A DNA stretch of 64,000 nucleotides, from positions 23,147,368 to 23,211,367 of the forward strand of contig NW_027460291.1 in the NCBI RefSeq assembly GCF_050947875.1. The letters are read 5' to 3'. Positions 1 through 10,865 of the stretch are shown piece after piece (position 1 is the first letter of the stretch; each line of letters starts with the position of its first letter). The notes under the pieces were generated by a model. That model ran no database searches. It had not been told where the DNA came from and worked only from the letters and a program-made list of their open reading frames with translations. The position numbers were made by a program, and so were the translations under genes. Origin of the DNA: Dermacentor variabilis. Lineage: Eukaryota; Arthropoda; Arachnida; Ixodida; Ixodidae.

Positions 1-1395
1 TTTACTCGGCATGTTCAATAAACTTTCGTTTGTTAATACACTTCATGATCGTCTTGGTGTCTAGCAGAAAGGCGTTCATTCTTTTTACAGTGAAGCTGTA
101 TATGCCTAGGCAGAACACTCATGGTCCAATCCCAAAAACCCTAGTGTTGGGGTATGAGCCATTGTTGAGGCGGGTGTGAGCCATTGCATTCGTCTTGCAT
201 GATGGACGGAGAAATTTCTTGTTGGGTAGACAGAAATGCTTACGCATTTCAAACATACATTTATCAACGTATTATTGTAGGGAAGGGACACAGAGGGGGA
301 CGGGGTTAAGACAAGATCATGATGTCACAATTATCTCGCAGCAAAGGTGTGGTGGGCCATTGGCTAACCGATAGTGGCGTAGTTTCTCTCTAGCAGCAGA
401 GCGCGCGTGCAGCAGCCTCTCTCCGACTTCCCAAGAGGTTCAAAAATGTGTCTCTGTATTTAAAAAAATGAAATGTGCAGCCCCGGTGTGTCACTTGGTA
501 ACTACAGTGCATAACCGAGTCATAAATATTATGACTACCACATTACAAAACACAAATGCGTAACATAATTCAGAAAGACTTTGATGGACCCGCTGGATTA
601 ACACAATGAACCACTCATTGCACTTTCCATGATGGTGATCTTGCAAAGTGCGATGTGTGGCATTCGAAATAAACACTGTGATAAACCCAAGCCAAACGTG
701 TGCATAACCTCATTAAGAAACAATGACCCAGTGGTAAACACCGGGGCCGCACATTTCAGTTTCGCTGGTTTGCCATCTGTACAGGCTGCATGGGCAGTAA
801 TTTTTTCTGTTAGTGTTTGTTAAGTGTCGTATAATGCTGTGCCAGTAAAACACGTTGCGCTAGTTGGTGCATTGTATTTGTACTGCTTTCTTTCCTAGTT
901 TTTTTCTTAATGTTGCGCCCTTCTTCCTTTTGTAACAACTTTTTTATTCCCCCTCGCATAATACACCAACTTTGCAGCCTGCGAGGTATATAAATAAATA
1001 AGTACATAAGCGCATGTCATTCATTCACCTCCATACACCTTGCACCATTCCATGCTCAACAAATGTCACTGTGTTGATGTCTCGCAGCGTGCATCTACAT
1101 CAACTGCCGTTTACATTTCGGTATAGTTTGTGAACAGTTTAATGCATAAAGATTACATGACATTAAAGTTGTGACCTATGCGGTGCATAAGCAAACCTTG
1201 CAAAAGATGACCTATTGGATTGTTGAATTTAAGACAAATTGTATATATCGCAGTTACTTTAACAACATTCAATTGGCGACTTGACAAAAACTTCACTTCG
1301 CATAGATTCCAACACGTGCTCTGAATCTGTAGTCTTTTTTTTTTTGCTTATTAATGTGGTCGTTGCAGATCCTGTGCATGCAGATCCTGCATGCA
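1..1395. other. No gene seen; AT-rich intergenic DNA
   Basis: No open frame longer than about 65 codons, no recognisable protein motif and no clear terminal repeat on either strand. The right end runs into a Penelope fragment. Confidence 0.6.
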
Positions 1396-1399
1396 CAAA

Positions 1400-2245
1400 A
1401 TGAGCACCAGTTTTAATGCGCAGGTCCGGCGTCTATTAGAAGCAGGTTATCCCAGTATAGCAGTGGCCACTGTGGCTGAGCGCCTTAAGAAGTCGGTTTC
1501 GAGGGGGACGGATGTGATTACAGTAAGCAGTAATAGCAAAAAAAAAGAGTAGTGGCTATTCCGTACATTCATTCAGTGTCGCACAGGCTTAAAAAAGTTG
1601 AAAGTAGATATGATGTTAATGTTGCTTTCACTGCTCCCAATAATCTAGGTAAGATATGCGCTGCCATACAGAGGAAAAAGGAGCAGGTAAAAGGGAAAAA
1701 ACAGATATTTATCCACTTAAGCACAATAAGAGCAACAGTTTTACTGACTGCCGTATGGACGTGGTTTATAAAATTCCCCTTAGCTGTGGCCAGTTCTATG
1801 TAGGCCATACGGGACGCTGTTTGCCCTACGTAGAACATAAAAGGTTGTTAACCAGTGGATCGCCTTCTAATCTTTCCTTGCATGGCCAAGATTGTAACTG
1901 CACGCTAGAGTTAGATGAATGCGCGATATTGTACAGGCATAAGAATGAAGATACGCGTCTTGTGGTAGAGACATGGCATATCTATAATGGTGGAAGTGCA
2001 TGCGTGAGTCAGCCTTCGATTACTTTACATAAGTAAGAGATTAAGTGCCTTAACAGTTATCTCTCACGTAGTCCGGCACTTGTACGCGACTGACATGTGG
2101 CGATACCATTCCTGAGCTTGCACAGACGAGTTTTGTGTCTTCTTTCTTTTTTCGCCTCAGTGCTCCCTTCAGTTGATAGTCGGCGTTCGTATTGTCCACT
2201 TCTCTCTCTTGTGTCCTGTCTGCATGCCTCACCTCTTTTTTGCAT
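1400..2245 (+). pseudogene. Penelope-like retroelement fragment: RT C-terminal part plus GIY-YIG endonuclease
   Basis: Penelope-like elements encode a reverse transcriptase followed by a GIY-YIG nuclease. The frame from 1,400 gives a linker typical of the region after the RT fingers/palm (MSTSFNAQVRRLLEAGYP), then IPYIHSVSHRLKK and PNNLGKICAAIQ in shifted frames, then the nuclease with VVYKIPLSCGQFYVGHTGR around 1,755-1,815. In that core FYVGHTG stands for the family's YVGQTG. The protein ends at a TAA at 2,034-2,036 after a cysteine-rich tail, and about 200 bp of pyrimidine-rich 3' sequence follows. At least two frameshifts and an in-frame stop near 1,550 break it, and the RT catalytic core is missing, so this is a 5'-truncated dead copy. 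Family assignment is by motif only. Confidence 0.75.
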
Positions 2246-3802
2246 AATGAATAATTATACCTTGCCATCGACATTGAAGCAGCCTTTTGACAACAAGAAA
2301 AGGAATCAGTTTTTCCAGCTCTTAACATTGAATTGCAGATAATGCAAGCATGCATAAAATTCTGCCAATATAATTTGTTTAGGAATACCAAAGTGGAATG
2401 AACATTGAGACTTACATTTGTACTTTCTCTGGCGGAGCAATCTATATTGAAATGACTCCGATAAGCATGTCGTAAAAATGTTGATCTAATACAGGTTAAA
2501 TGCATGACTAGCTTAAGAAACTTGGATTGCTATAAATTACAGTGAAGAAACTCTAATATTTAATAACATTAATAATATAATAATAATATTTATTTCCACA
2601 AAACAGGCTAACCATGAGCGGCGTGCGCGACGGAGCCGAAAGCTGAAAAATTCTACGGCAACTGCGCCTGCTGTGCGCCTACGATCCTGCATTATGAATA
2701 GCGCGTATTGATATGGCCTTCTTGTTAGAAGTTCCGAGTACACTACCAGCGCGAAACACAGGACAACAAAGTGGACGAGAAGCGTGTCTTTTAGAATCCT
2801 ATGCTACAACGTACAGGTTTCTTCAAAAGTGACGGTAACTGCTCGAAACATCTGATGCGTAGGCTTTTGCGCCTTTAGAAATATTTAGAGAGGGCTCCCA
2901 TATATATGTTCGCAGCGCAAGCACGGCAATGGACGAACCAGGCTAGCGCTAAAGTTGAATTTCACAGCTCAATTTTCATTCCACGTCCAGTAATCACACG
3001 GATCATTTGAGGCTTCGTTCAGGGGCACACGCGGGCTTTCGGGTTGGTGCTTCTTGTTGCGTTTGGCGCAAGAATATGGCTGGGAGCAGGCACCACATAT
3101 GCGCAATCACTGGCAATATGCACGCATCATTCCTCCAGAAGCTGACGCCAAGCACGGGTAGCATGAGGATCTTGTTGGGCTGACACGACGACTTAGTTAC
3201 AGCCGAATTCCAAATACTGCGTATACGGTGAGGGTAGCTATATGAACTTGTCGATAGGTCATCTTGTAGATTGTTGTAGCGCAGGCACAACGAAACGGCC
3301 ATAGAAGGCAGATGAGACAACACACAGCGCTGAACCACTTGCGAACAGCTGTTTACGTGCGCCATGTCGCACTGAACTTCAGAATCCGCCATTGCGCACT
3401 CCAAGACAAATCTTAACTAACGCTTTTAAATTAGTTAACGTGCATATTACTTGCTTCTAATCAAGAAAAGTCAATAATAATATAATGTAAACGTTTTATT
3501 CACTACAATAAAAGAATTATGCAGCGTGTGCCACGAAACCTGACAGTAAGCAACCCTGGGCGTCGCACCAGTCGCATGATTGAAATCGCAATCATGTGAA
3601 ATGAGCCCTCTAAAAATTGCATTGCGACGCGTGAGACTGCACCGATTTTCGTCGTTTCAATCGCAGCATGTGAAACAGCCTTAAAGCGCTCGAGGCGCGT
3701 TTAAAGTGGAGAGCGATTTGTGAGATGAAAAACCGCCCTCAAGGAGCATTTCGAGCGGAGGGTCAAGTCGAGGCGCATTTGGGAATACACGGGTAAGGTC
3801 CC
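2246..3802. other. No gene seen
   Basis: A short (TAA/TAT)-rich stretch lies at 2,565-2,595. A 133-codon open frame at 3,003-3,404 (minus) shows no domain, signal peptide or splice context. Nothing else is supported. Confidence 0.5.
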
Positions 3803-3804
3803 TA

Positions 3805-4072
3805 CACTCTTAAACAAATGTAGACCCTTCGGTGTGATTATTTGCACGCAACAATAATCGTCATCTGTCTTCCTTGCGTATCCTTTCTTGAAAACGCTGC
3901 GCTCCTTACTTTCCGATCGAGAATCCTATGTCACGCTGATAAGGCGCATGCCGTTCGTGACTTGCAATTACTGGACTCGTAGCGTTAAAGAAAGGAAATG
4001 CGGGCAACACGGATGACGATTTTTGCTGCGTGGCAAGATACGACTCAAAGGGTGTAATTTTGCTTAAGAGTG
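3805..4072. mobile_element. MITE with long terminal inverted repeats and TA target duplication (Tc1/mariner-like)
   Basis: The ends are CACTCTTAAACAAA (left) and the complement of CACTCTTAAGCAAA (right), and the similarity continues inward for roughly 100 bp on each side (for example AATCGTCATCTG against AATCGTCATCCG). TA dinucleotides at 3,803-3,804 and 4,073-4,074 flank the 268-bp unit, as expected for Tc1/mariner-type non-autonomous elements. It has no coding capacity. The superfamily call rests only on the TA duplication. Confidence 0.7.
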
Positions 4073-4074
4073 TA

Positions 4075-5440
4075 GATAAAAGCTGTTTTCAAGGTGGCGT
4101 GATTCCTCCTTTCCACCTCGTTTGCTCCTCCAACTTCTTCTACACCACGGTACTTACGCGACCCCTAAAACGTTCAAAACATGTAAGGGCTGTCTAACTG
4201 ACAACATGGTGCAGGTTTTATTTTACACCACTAGTCATGGCGCCTTCCTTGCTCCCGCCGTGACAGCAAGAAATAACTGGTGAATTGAGCGAACGCGTAC
4301 TCTCACATCTGGCTGAAGGGAAAACGTTACTTTTGCTGTTATTATTGAGATCAGTTCTATGTTTTGACGCTGTTAGTCCTACAGCAGCGATGCCGGAGCG
4401 TAGGAGTGGTTTACTTCAACTTAGCAGATGGAGCCAAAGCTTAGGGCTGATGTGCTTACAACGAGGAATGCTCTGGAAGCCCAATTGTTCGCTGCACCGT
4501 TAATTTACTGCTCTGATCTGCTCTTCTACGATCCGTGATGACGGTGACGAAAAAACGCCATCTAGACGCCATGCAGGCGATACTAGGCGGGTGAGCATGT
4601 AGCGATGGGAGTTCACGCCCGCTGTTGGCTAAGCAAGCTGCAACGAAATGCTAAAACTGAGAATGTATGCTGTATGTGAAGTGAAGTCCCATTGTAGCAT
4701 TCATGTAAATGTGGCTCACGGTTAAAGCGCCAAAATAAAACATTGGTTGCGTGAACGCACCAGAGGAGCATGTATCGACAGGACAGCTAGCAGATGCGGC
4801 TGGAAAGCTGCAAGTGAGGCACCCTCACCCGGGAGCACGTTTTTAGGCATCCGAAGGCGGCGGGAAAGCCAGAAGGGATGCCTGCTTCATGGCTTTGGGA
4901 GGCATCCCTCGGGAACGGCGCCACCCTTGCAGGAGAGCCGGCACACGACACACTAGCCATTATGTCTTGGCTACGGCTACGTCTTTGGAGCCGGCAAAAA
5001 TCCTACCACAATATTGGCTCACGCATATTAGTTTGGAACCTCGAAGGAAATATTAAATATCACCGCTAGCTGTTTCGAACAGCACGCGCCAGCAATGCAC
5101 CAATAACAGATGCGAAAAAGGATAATGGAGCGAGTAAGTATGAGAGTGAGCAAGACGGCACGAGATGAAGGAAGTGTGCTATCTTGTAAATATTATGTCT
5201 AGAGACCTTAGCTCATATAGCCTTGCACCGACACTACACGACGAAATTTTACAAATAAGGAAGTCATGCGCAAGACGAAATGCCTCTGAAAGTTCGTGGC
5301 AGACTCTATCCACTTCTTAACGGTTAGCAACAGAAGGCCACCGCGGAAACAAGAAAAGAAACATTTCTGTTCACAAACATGCCATGAGTAAACTCATGTT
5401 AATGACGGCTGGTTTTATCTTTTAAGAAAGAACACACCTA
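4075..5440. other. No gene seen
   Basis: Short frames only. An imperfect GC-rich palindromic stretch lies at 4,850-4,915 (GGGATGCC...GGCATCCC). No protein family is recognisable. Confidence 0.5.
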
Positions 5441-5441
5441 A

Positions 5442-5790
5442 TCAAATACTGCAATTTCGAAAACGCTGGGAACGATAGCTTTTCAGATTATTCGTGTTGG
5501 CCTTTTTATGTACTGACACAACTCCTGACGTGTTCCATCGAGAAGGAAGCACATGTTGGAGCCAACACAGATTCAAAATCTGACGAAGAAGTAAGGAAAT
5601 ACTGACAAACACCCTAGGGACTTCATCGTCAGCCAAGGATCGCTACGGCTTCAATTCCTCTAAGGCCGCAGCCACCTGAGAGTCTGAAATATGTAATGGT
5701 GAAGTATTCATTGGATCTAGATTCGAAATGTAGCCGGCTAAGGAACTAAGCATCTTGGCAGCTCTTCAGAACGCTAGGGGATGAATAAAT
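5442..5790 (-). pseudogene. LINE reverse transcriptase N-terminal fragment (CR1/Jockey-like)
   Basis: On the minus strand the frame reads a helix typical of the RT region before motif 1 (VAAALEELKP), an in-frame stop, then PRVFVSISLLLRQIL, LPSRWNTSGVVSVHKK and NTNNLKSYR. These follow the order seen in non-LTR retrotransposon RTs, where a 'LPxxWK...VvPIHKKG...NYRPISL' block opens the domain. The fragment is about 115 residues and lacks motifs A and C. Clade is uncertain. Confidence 0.6.
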
Positions 5791-5799
5791 TATAGCACT

Positions 5800-6085
5800 A
5801 ACCTATTTCGAGCCACGAGTAACACTTTCTTTAATACAACCAATATATGTATCAGTATCATGGCGCATTGTGCAGTTAGCCTAGCTGCGCGGGTCGATGA
5901 AGGCACCAGTAAGATAGCAATGTAATTCTTATTTCCTATGACATCGAAGCATTTTACAAAGGAAACCATGCAGTGCTTTCGAAAACCATGAAAGGTACCG
6001 CCTGGCTCGAAAAATTGTGGAGAAATACAGGCTTCTAATTCTCGTTCGATAGCTTCAGAAAGTACCTTGACTTCCTTGCTTATAT
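5800..6085 (-). pseudogene. Possible second LINE RT scrap (HGFRKHC motif)
   Basis: A minus-strand frame contains ISPQFFEPGGTFHGFRKHC followed by NKNYIAILLV, which resembles RT motif 2a ('QHGFRkgrS') and the strand leading to motif A. It lies on the wrong side of the fragment at 5,442-5,790 to be the same uninterrupted copy, so it is either a rearranged piece or a chance match. Confidence 0.3.
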
Positions 6086-6139
6086 TTTTGGCGCAACACG
6101 GATGAGACGAATCCATGTCGTTTAACTTAAACAACAACC

Positions 6140-6760
6140 ATGACTAGTCTGCACCAGGAAAAAAATAAGAAAAATTGAGTCTGTGGCGTGAACTACGCAC
6201 TTAAACGTACCCAAAACTGCAGTGGAATTTGCCGTTGATAAGTGGGCACACGACTTTGATGTCCTGCGGTAACGTCGCCGATTGAAAAAGTTCCAGGCAT
6301 AACAGCCAGAGCAATTCCAGAATCATTGGGAGTTTAGCGACGCTCCGCTAAGCCGAGGAATTCAACAATAATAGTAGCGCATCGCAACGACGAGACGATA
6401 GCAGGCTATTGGAACAGCAGTAAATCCCCCAGTCAAGTGACGGCATGTTGCAGTCACCAGTAGTGACTAAGCTTCATTTCTCATCCATGGCTTTGCGCGT
6501 TGAGTGTCATTGTCTCCCTTCCGCCGGATTGGCGCTAGTCCCAACAAATTTCGAGCCGCACATATTAGGAAAGAGGCAGGCTACAGAAAGTGGAAAACGT
6601 TTCCTTTGTTTTAAAACAACCTCAGCTCAGTCTGACTGCGAAACAGTCTTGAGGTCTATACACCTGAAAATATTAATACCAGTCCATTCAGCAAAGAGCA
6701 CACAAGCGATAGGTTTACCTGTTTCCTTATAGGGCTCGTGCAATGCAGCTTCAATGCATG
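6140..6760. other. No gene seen; left flank of the ISL2EU-like element
   Basis: No motif or repeat structure recognised. Confidence 0.5.
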
Positions 6761-6763
6761 CAC

Positions 6764-6807
6764 GTAGCGCCCTCTGTCGCGGATGACGGCGATTATAGGT
6801 TGGGGTG
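6764..6807 (+). repeat. Putative left terminal inverted repeat of the ISL2EU-like element
   Basis: GCGCCCTCTGTCGCGGA followed about 15 bp later by AGGTTGGGG. The complement of 15,767-15,813 reads GCGCCACATCCGCGGA followed by AGGTTGGAGG. The match is interrupted by small gaps, as expected for an old element, but could be coincidence in GC-rich promoter sequence. Confidence 0.35.
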
Positions 6808-6842
6808 AATGCGAAGTGGACGCGTTGACAACGTAGGGAAGC

Positions 6843-9394
6843 ATGGCGCCTCGTCGCGTGGTCGTGAAAACCGGGTCCAGGAAACACAATTCGCCCTATT
6901 GCTGCGTTTATGGCTGTCACGACAGCTACAGGAACACTGCTGGAAAATTGCCGCCGATCAAATTCTACCGTTTTCCTTGGAAATCCTATGAGACTGAAAG
7001 TAGACAGAGGTGGATCGCAGCTGTCCGCCGAGCAAGGTAAACATGTCTTTTTATCGATTAATGCCAGTATAATGTTGCACGTTGGGCTTCTTGGTATATC
7101 ATGATGGAGGCAAAGTAGTTGCGCATCAAAACAGAACAAAAGAACACAGACGACACACACTAAAGCGCCAATTGTGTGTGTCGTCTGTGTTCTTTTGGCC
7201 TGTTTCTGATGGGCTGCGCCTTTTGCCTTTATAATACCAGTCTGTGCGCCTTCTGTATTCAGACACATTATTTTCTTGCTTTCTAACAGCTCAGAGGGAG
7301 AGCTGTGGCAACCGAAAAGGAATGAAACGTGAATATGCAGTGCTCACTTCGTGGGAAACAAGAGAAGCAACATCGCTCAGCACCCAGCGTACATTCCAAC
7401 AATATTTACACCTTGCTACAAAAAGAGTGATGCCGTTTTGGCCCAGACAAAACTTGGAAGATTTGAAAGGTAAGCAGAGGATAGTTTCGTGCCGACTTTT
7501 ACTTGTGTAACACGATCATCGGAAGTTCGGAATCATTGTTTGGAAAACTACGTGAGCGTTCGACCGGCGCGTGGGCGCCCGCAACACGTGATAATAATCG
7601 GCATGATAAAGGCGAAATCGCAGCGCCGACGACCAATCATGGGCAGCACTACGTAAGGAAAGTTTTCTGAGTACAAGTTTTGAAACACTTGGTGGAACCT
7701 TGAAAGTGAAACTTCGTAGTTTTGCCACGATAGTGCTTTCGGACACCTTCTTTCGCAGTAACACCTATGCTTTCTGTCTTGTTCTTCTAGGATTCAGCGA
7801 CGGAGCGCGCTGCGACCAGTCATTGCTCCAACGTGTCAAACTGCCGTCTCCTTGAATTCAGAGCACGACACAGCGGCACTGGAAGAACGTAACTAAACGT
7901 CAAACTTGGAAGCCGCCGTTTCCTTCAGTCCTGACTCGGCACAGGGCACATCCGCGTCGGGAGAATCCAACAACTTTGCGTCCGTGGTAAGACACTCGTA
8001 TTTTTACACAGTACACAGTCGGTTTGTGTTACAAACAGGCGCATCTTGAAATCTTATGGGCGAACATGAACTGTTGTGCTGATTACGTTCTGTTGCTATT
8101 TTCTGTTCTACAATACATATGTTTCTGCACCTAACTAGTTGATACTGATACAAATAGGTTCAGAGATTTTGGTCAATGACTTGTATACTGTTCCAGACAA
8201 CTTGCAACGCCTATATTTTGGTCTGTTTGATCATTTTCATGGCAACACAATAATAAGGTGTGACAATAATGTATGTTAATATTGAATTCTTCAGATGACT
8301 CAGACAGAGAACAGTTCATTCAAGGGGCCATGTAGCTTGTTTCTTTCTGTGGTGTCACAGTGTGATGCATCGACACAAGTGTCTCATATTGAAACTTGAG
8401 ACTGCAGCGTGCAAGCAGAACCCGCAGTGAGGTCAACCGCCACTGGGCCAGAAGAGCGAAGCTGCGTTTTCCTTGGATACAGCTCTCTTTGCGAAAGGAA
8501 AGATGCATTCACTGAACAATGTGGAGTCAGCGCAAATGTGTTTGCCATGCTACTGTCTTTATTTTCATCTGTAGTCGTGAGGTGTGTTGATGTCCCTATC
8601 CCTCAAAAGATGGTGATCCTCCTAATGAAGATGAAACTTGGCATTTCATTTGCAAGCATAGCTGTTCTTTTTGGCCTACGTCGTACAACTGTTAGCCGCA
8701 TATTTTCTTTTCCTTTTGAGGAATCTCCTTTACTCAATGCAACACTTCATTCCTGAACCGTCGCTAGCTTTTGTCAAGGCAACTATGCCAGCATGCTTTA
8801 ATATACACTACCCTAACCGTCGTTTTATTATAGACTGCACTCAAGTGAGAACGGAAGAGCCACGTACTGTGGAACATCGTCGAGCTCTTTTTTCACACTA
8901 CAAGGGATGCTACACATTGAAGTTTTTAATTGGAATCTTGCCCAATGATACAGTGACTTTTGTATCAGAGGCTTATGGAGGTCGAGCTTCAGACACTCAC
9001 ATAACTCTAGAATCAGGCTTTCTCAACAGAATTGAGCCAGGCGATGTTGTGTTAGCCGACAAAAGTTTTCCAGGCATAAAAAGCACCAGCGGAAGGAAAC
9101 AAGGACATTGTTGTTTTGCCCCCTTTCTCTAAAGGAAACATGCAATTTACATATGATGAGCTCCAGCAAACTTGCCACATTGCTCAGGTACGCATCCATG
9201 TTGAAAGAGCTATCCAGCGAATAAAATTATTTAATATTATTAATTTTCGAGTACCTAATGATCTCATTCCTTATATGAGTGATATCATGCAAATGTGTTG
9301 CATCCTGGTGAATCTGCAACCGCCAATTATAAGTGCACAAAAGCTTGAACAATCACAAGACAAATGCCGTAGAGCATCGTGCTATTCATTCTGA
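6843..9394 (+). pseudogene. THAP-domain DDE transposase (DDE_Tnp_4 / ISL2EU-Harbinger-like), four exons, inactivated
   Basis: Exon 1 (6,843-7,036) encodes MAPRRVVVK... with the first half of a THAP zinc domain: C21-x3-C25, FYRFPW and RWIAAVRR. Exon 2 (7,290-7,469) supplies the second half, ICSAHF (Cys-x2-His), then HPAYIPTIF. Exon 3 is 7,791-7,986. Exon 4 (8,295-9,394) holds the catalytic domain: FIIDCTQVR (first Asp), DVVLADKSF (second Asp) and HVERAIQRIK (Glu). All introns are GT-AG and the phases agree across the three junctions, which strongly supports this gene model. THAP-type proteins bind the element ends, and the DDE core would cut and rejoin DNA. Damage: in-frame stops in exon 2 (TGA before ICSAHF), exon 3 (TAA) and exon 4 (TGA near 8,400), and frameshifts near 8,710-8,740 and 9,100. 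The catalytic triad residues themselves survive. Confidence 0.8.
7119..7220. repeat. Fold-back (hairpin) repeat in intron 1 of the transposase
   Basis: A perfect 24-bp inverted repeat (7,137-7,160 against 7,174-7,197, core GACGACACACAC / GTGTGTGTCGTC) with a 13-nt loop sits inside a longer imperfect one that starts GTTGCGCATC and ends GGGCTGCGCC. It has no coding capacity. It may be a fold-back MITE or a Penelope-derived terminal hairpin. Confidence 0.75.
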
Positions 9395-9453
9395 ATTGGG
9401 AAATGAACTTTCTAACACTGTCAGCCTATATTATATGTTAATGTACATGCTAC

Positions 9454-9459
9454 AATAAA
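9454..9459 (+). terminator. Polyadenylation signal AATAAA after the transposase pseudogene
   Basis: AATAAA lies 60 bp past the last transposase codon, the expected place for the transcript end. A six-base motif alone is weak evidence. Confidence 0.4.
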
Positions 9460-10315
9460 TTAAGAAATTTTACGAAGATTTCCTCCTTCAAATTGAAAGT
9501 GGCGTGAAAAGGTTCACCTTCACTGTTTTATTATATGCATTGGCAGGTAATTCAGGGCAGCATTAGTCGTTTCACCAGCATTTATCATGTAGGGAATCAT
9601 TGCATGTGACATCAGGCGTGTATTGAAATGAGTACTTAATTGTGAGAGCTAGGCCCATCATTCTTCTTGTGTACATATTTTATAGGAACTGTGTTGAGTT
9701 TGAGGATTTTCACCTTGGTATTAACGATGGAACAAGCTGTAGCCTTGGGCAGAAATGCAAAAGACCTGTGTATGTAAATTTAGTGCACATTAGAAGACCC
9801 AGGCAGTCAAAATTAATGCAAAGCCCTCTACCATGGTGTCTCATAGCTCTAACGGAGCTTCAGTAATCATGCTTTAGAGTTGAAAAGTTAAAAAAGCAGC
9901 TGCAACATGTTCATCTACGTTGTGTGTAAAATAAAAAAAACTTGACTTGACATAGTTCACATAGTGCTGTGTACATTACTTTTACTGATGTTCCTTTTGA
10001 TTTGATTTGGCTAAAGTGGAACTCCGTGAATGCAAGCTGCATCATTCGCACTACTCTGTTGTAATAACACCAAGCTTTTTCACATTTATTGTCTTTGCAC
10101 TCACGCTTGCACACAAAGCACAAGAATATTTAAAGGAAATGTCTATTTTGCCAAGAATTAGAATGTTTAATGGAAAGCGAAAAAAAGTCAACTATTTAGG
10201 CAACAGGTTTGTGACCTGTAGGCAGCAGTAGGCAGATCACTAGCAAACTACCAATGGCCTTGTGTGGAACTCGTACAGATATTTCTAAGTGAAATATTTA
10301 GCATGCACAATTGAC
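9460..10315. other. Interior of the ISL2EU-like block; no gene seen
   Basis: AT-rich DNA without recognisable motifs. A small direct repeat CTGTAGGCAG / CAGTAGGCAG lies near 10,218. Confidence 0.5.
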
Positions 10316-10865
10316 AAGGACACAAGGAAATGGAGACACATGAGCGCTTACTCGCAACTGTTTTATTTTCGGAAAGATACTGAACATATATACCTCAGCT
10401 ATCAGCGCTGAGCATGTGCAACAAGAGTCGTCAGTATAAACAGAAACAGATTAAAGACAGGTTAAAAAGGTTGAACCTGTATTTAAAAAAGCAAATTCTT
10501 TGTCAGTGATTGCAACTGGCGTTTGGCGTATGCATATTTCAGCACACATTTTGATATGAAACGCTTCTTTCACGTGTTTGTTTTTATCCGAAAACAAAAT
10601 GTCGGTGTCGAAAAATACCGGATCATAATGACATAGATTACAGTGGTTTGACAAGTGCCAATAGTTTTCTTTACCGAGAGAACGTTCATGTTCTTTTAGA
10701 CGGGTGTTTATGCACCGACCGGTTTGTCCTATGTACACGTTGTCACAGGTTAACGGAAGCCGGTACACAACACCTATTCTGCATTTTGTGAATTTTTGAC
10801 CTTCTTTAAGACTGCAGCTGCATTTTTTACCCTATTGTAAAACATTTGAAATAGCTTCGCACAGT
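10316..10865 (-). pseudogene. Penelope-like element 3' end with GIY-YIG endonuclease
   Basis: The minus strand carries GVVYRLPLTCDNVYIGQTGR followed by CINTRLKEHERSL, a clear GIY-YIG nuclease core with the Y-IGQTGR signature, Arg and His in register, then a cysteine/histidine stretch (HLSNHCNLCHYD). Upstream, CSCSLKEGQKFTKCRI matches the cysteine-rich linker that precedes this domain in Penelope elements. The nuclease frame is open for 105 residues to a stop at 10,451. The RT is absent. About 135 bp of non-coding tail to 10,316 ends in AAGGACACAAGG-type sequence. This is a better-preserved copy than the one at 1.4 kb and a different subfamily. Confidence 0.8.

Noticed and set aside
3003..3404. 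133-codon minus frame
   Set aside because: No motif, signal peptide or conserved context.
10316..10450. Hammerhead ribozyme in the Penelope tail
   Set aside because: Penelope elements can carry hammerheads, and CTGATAG plus a GAAA occur here, but the conserved CTGATGA core is not present.
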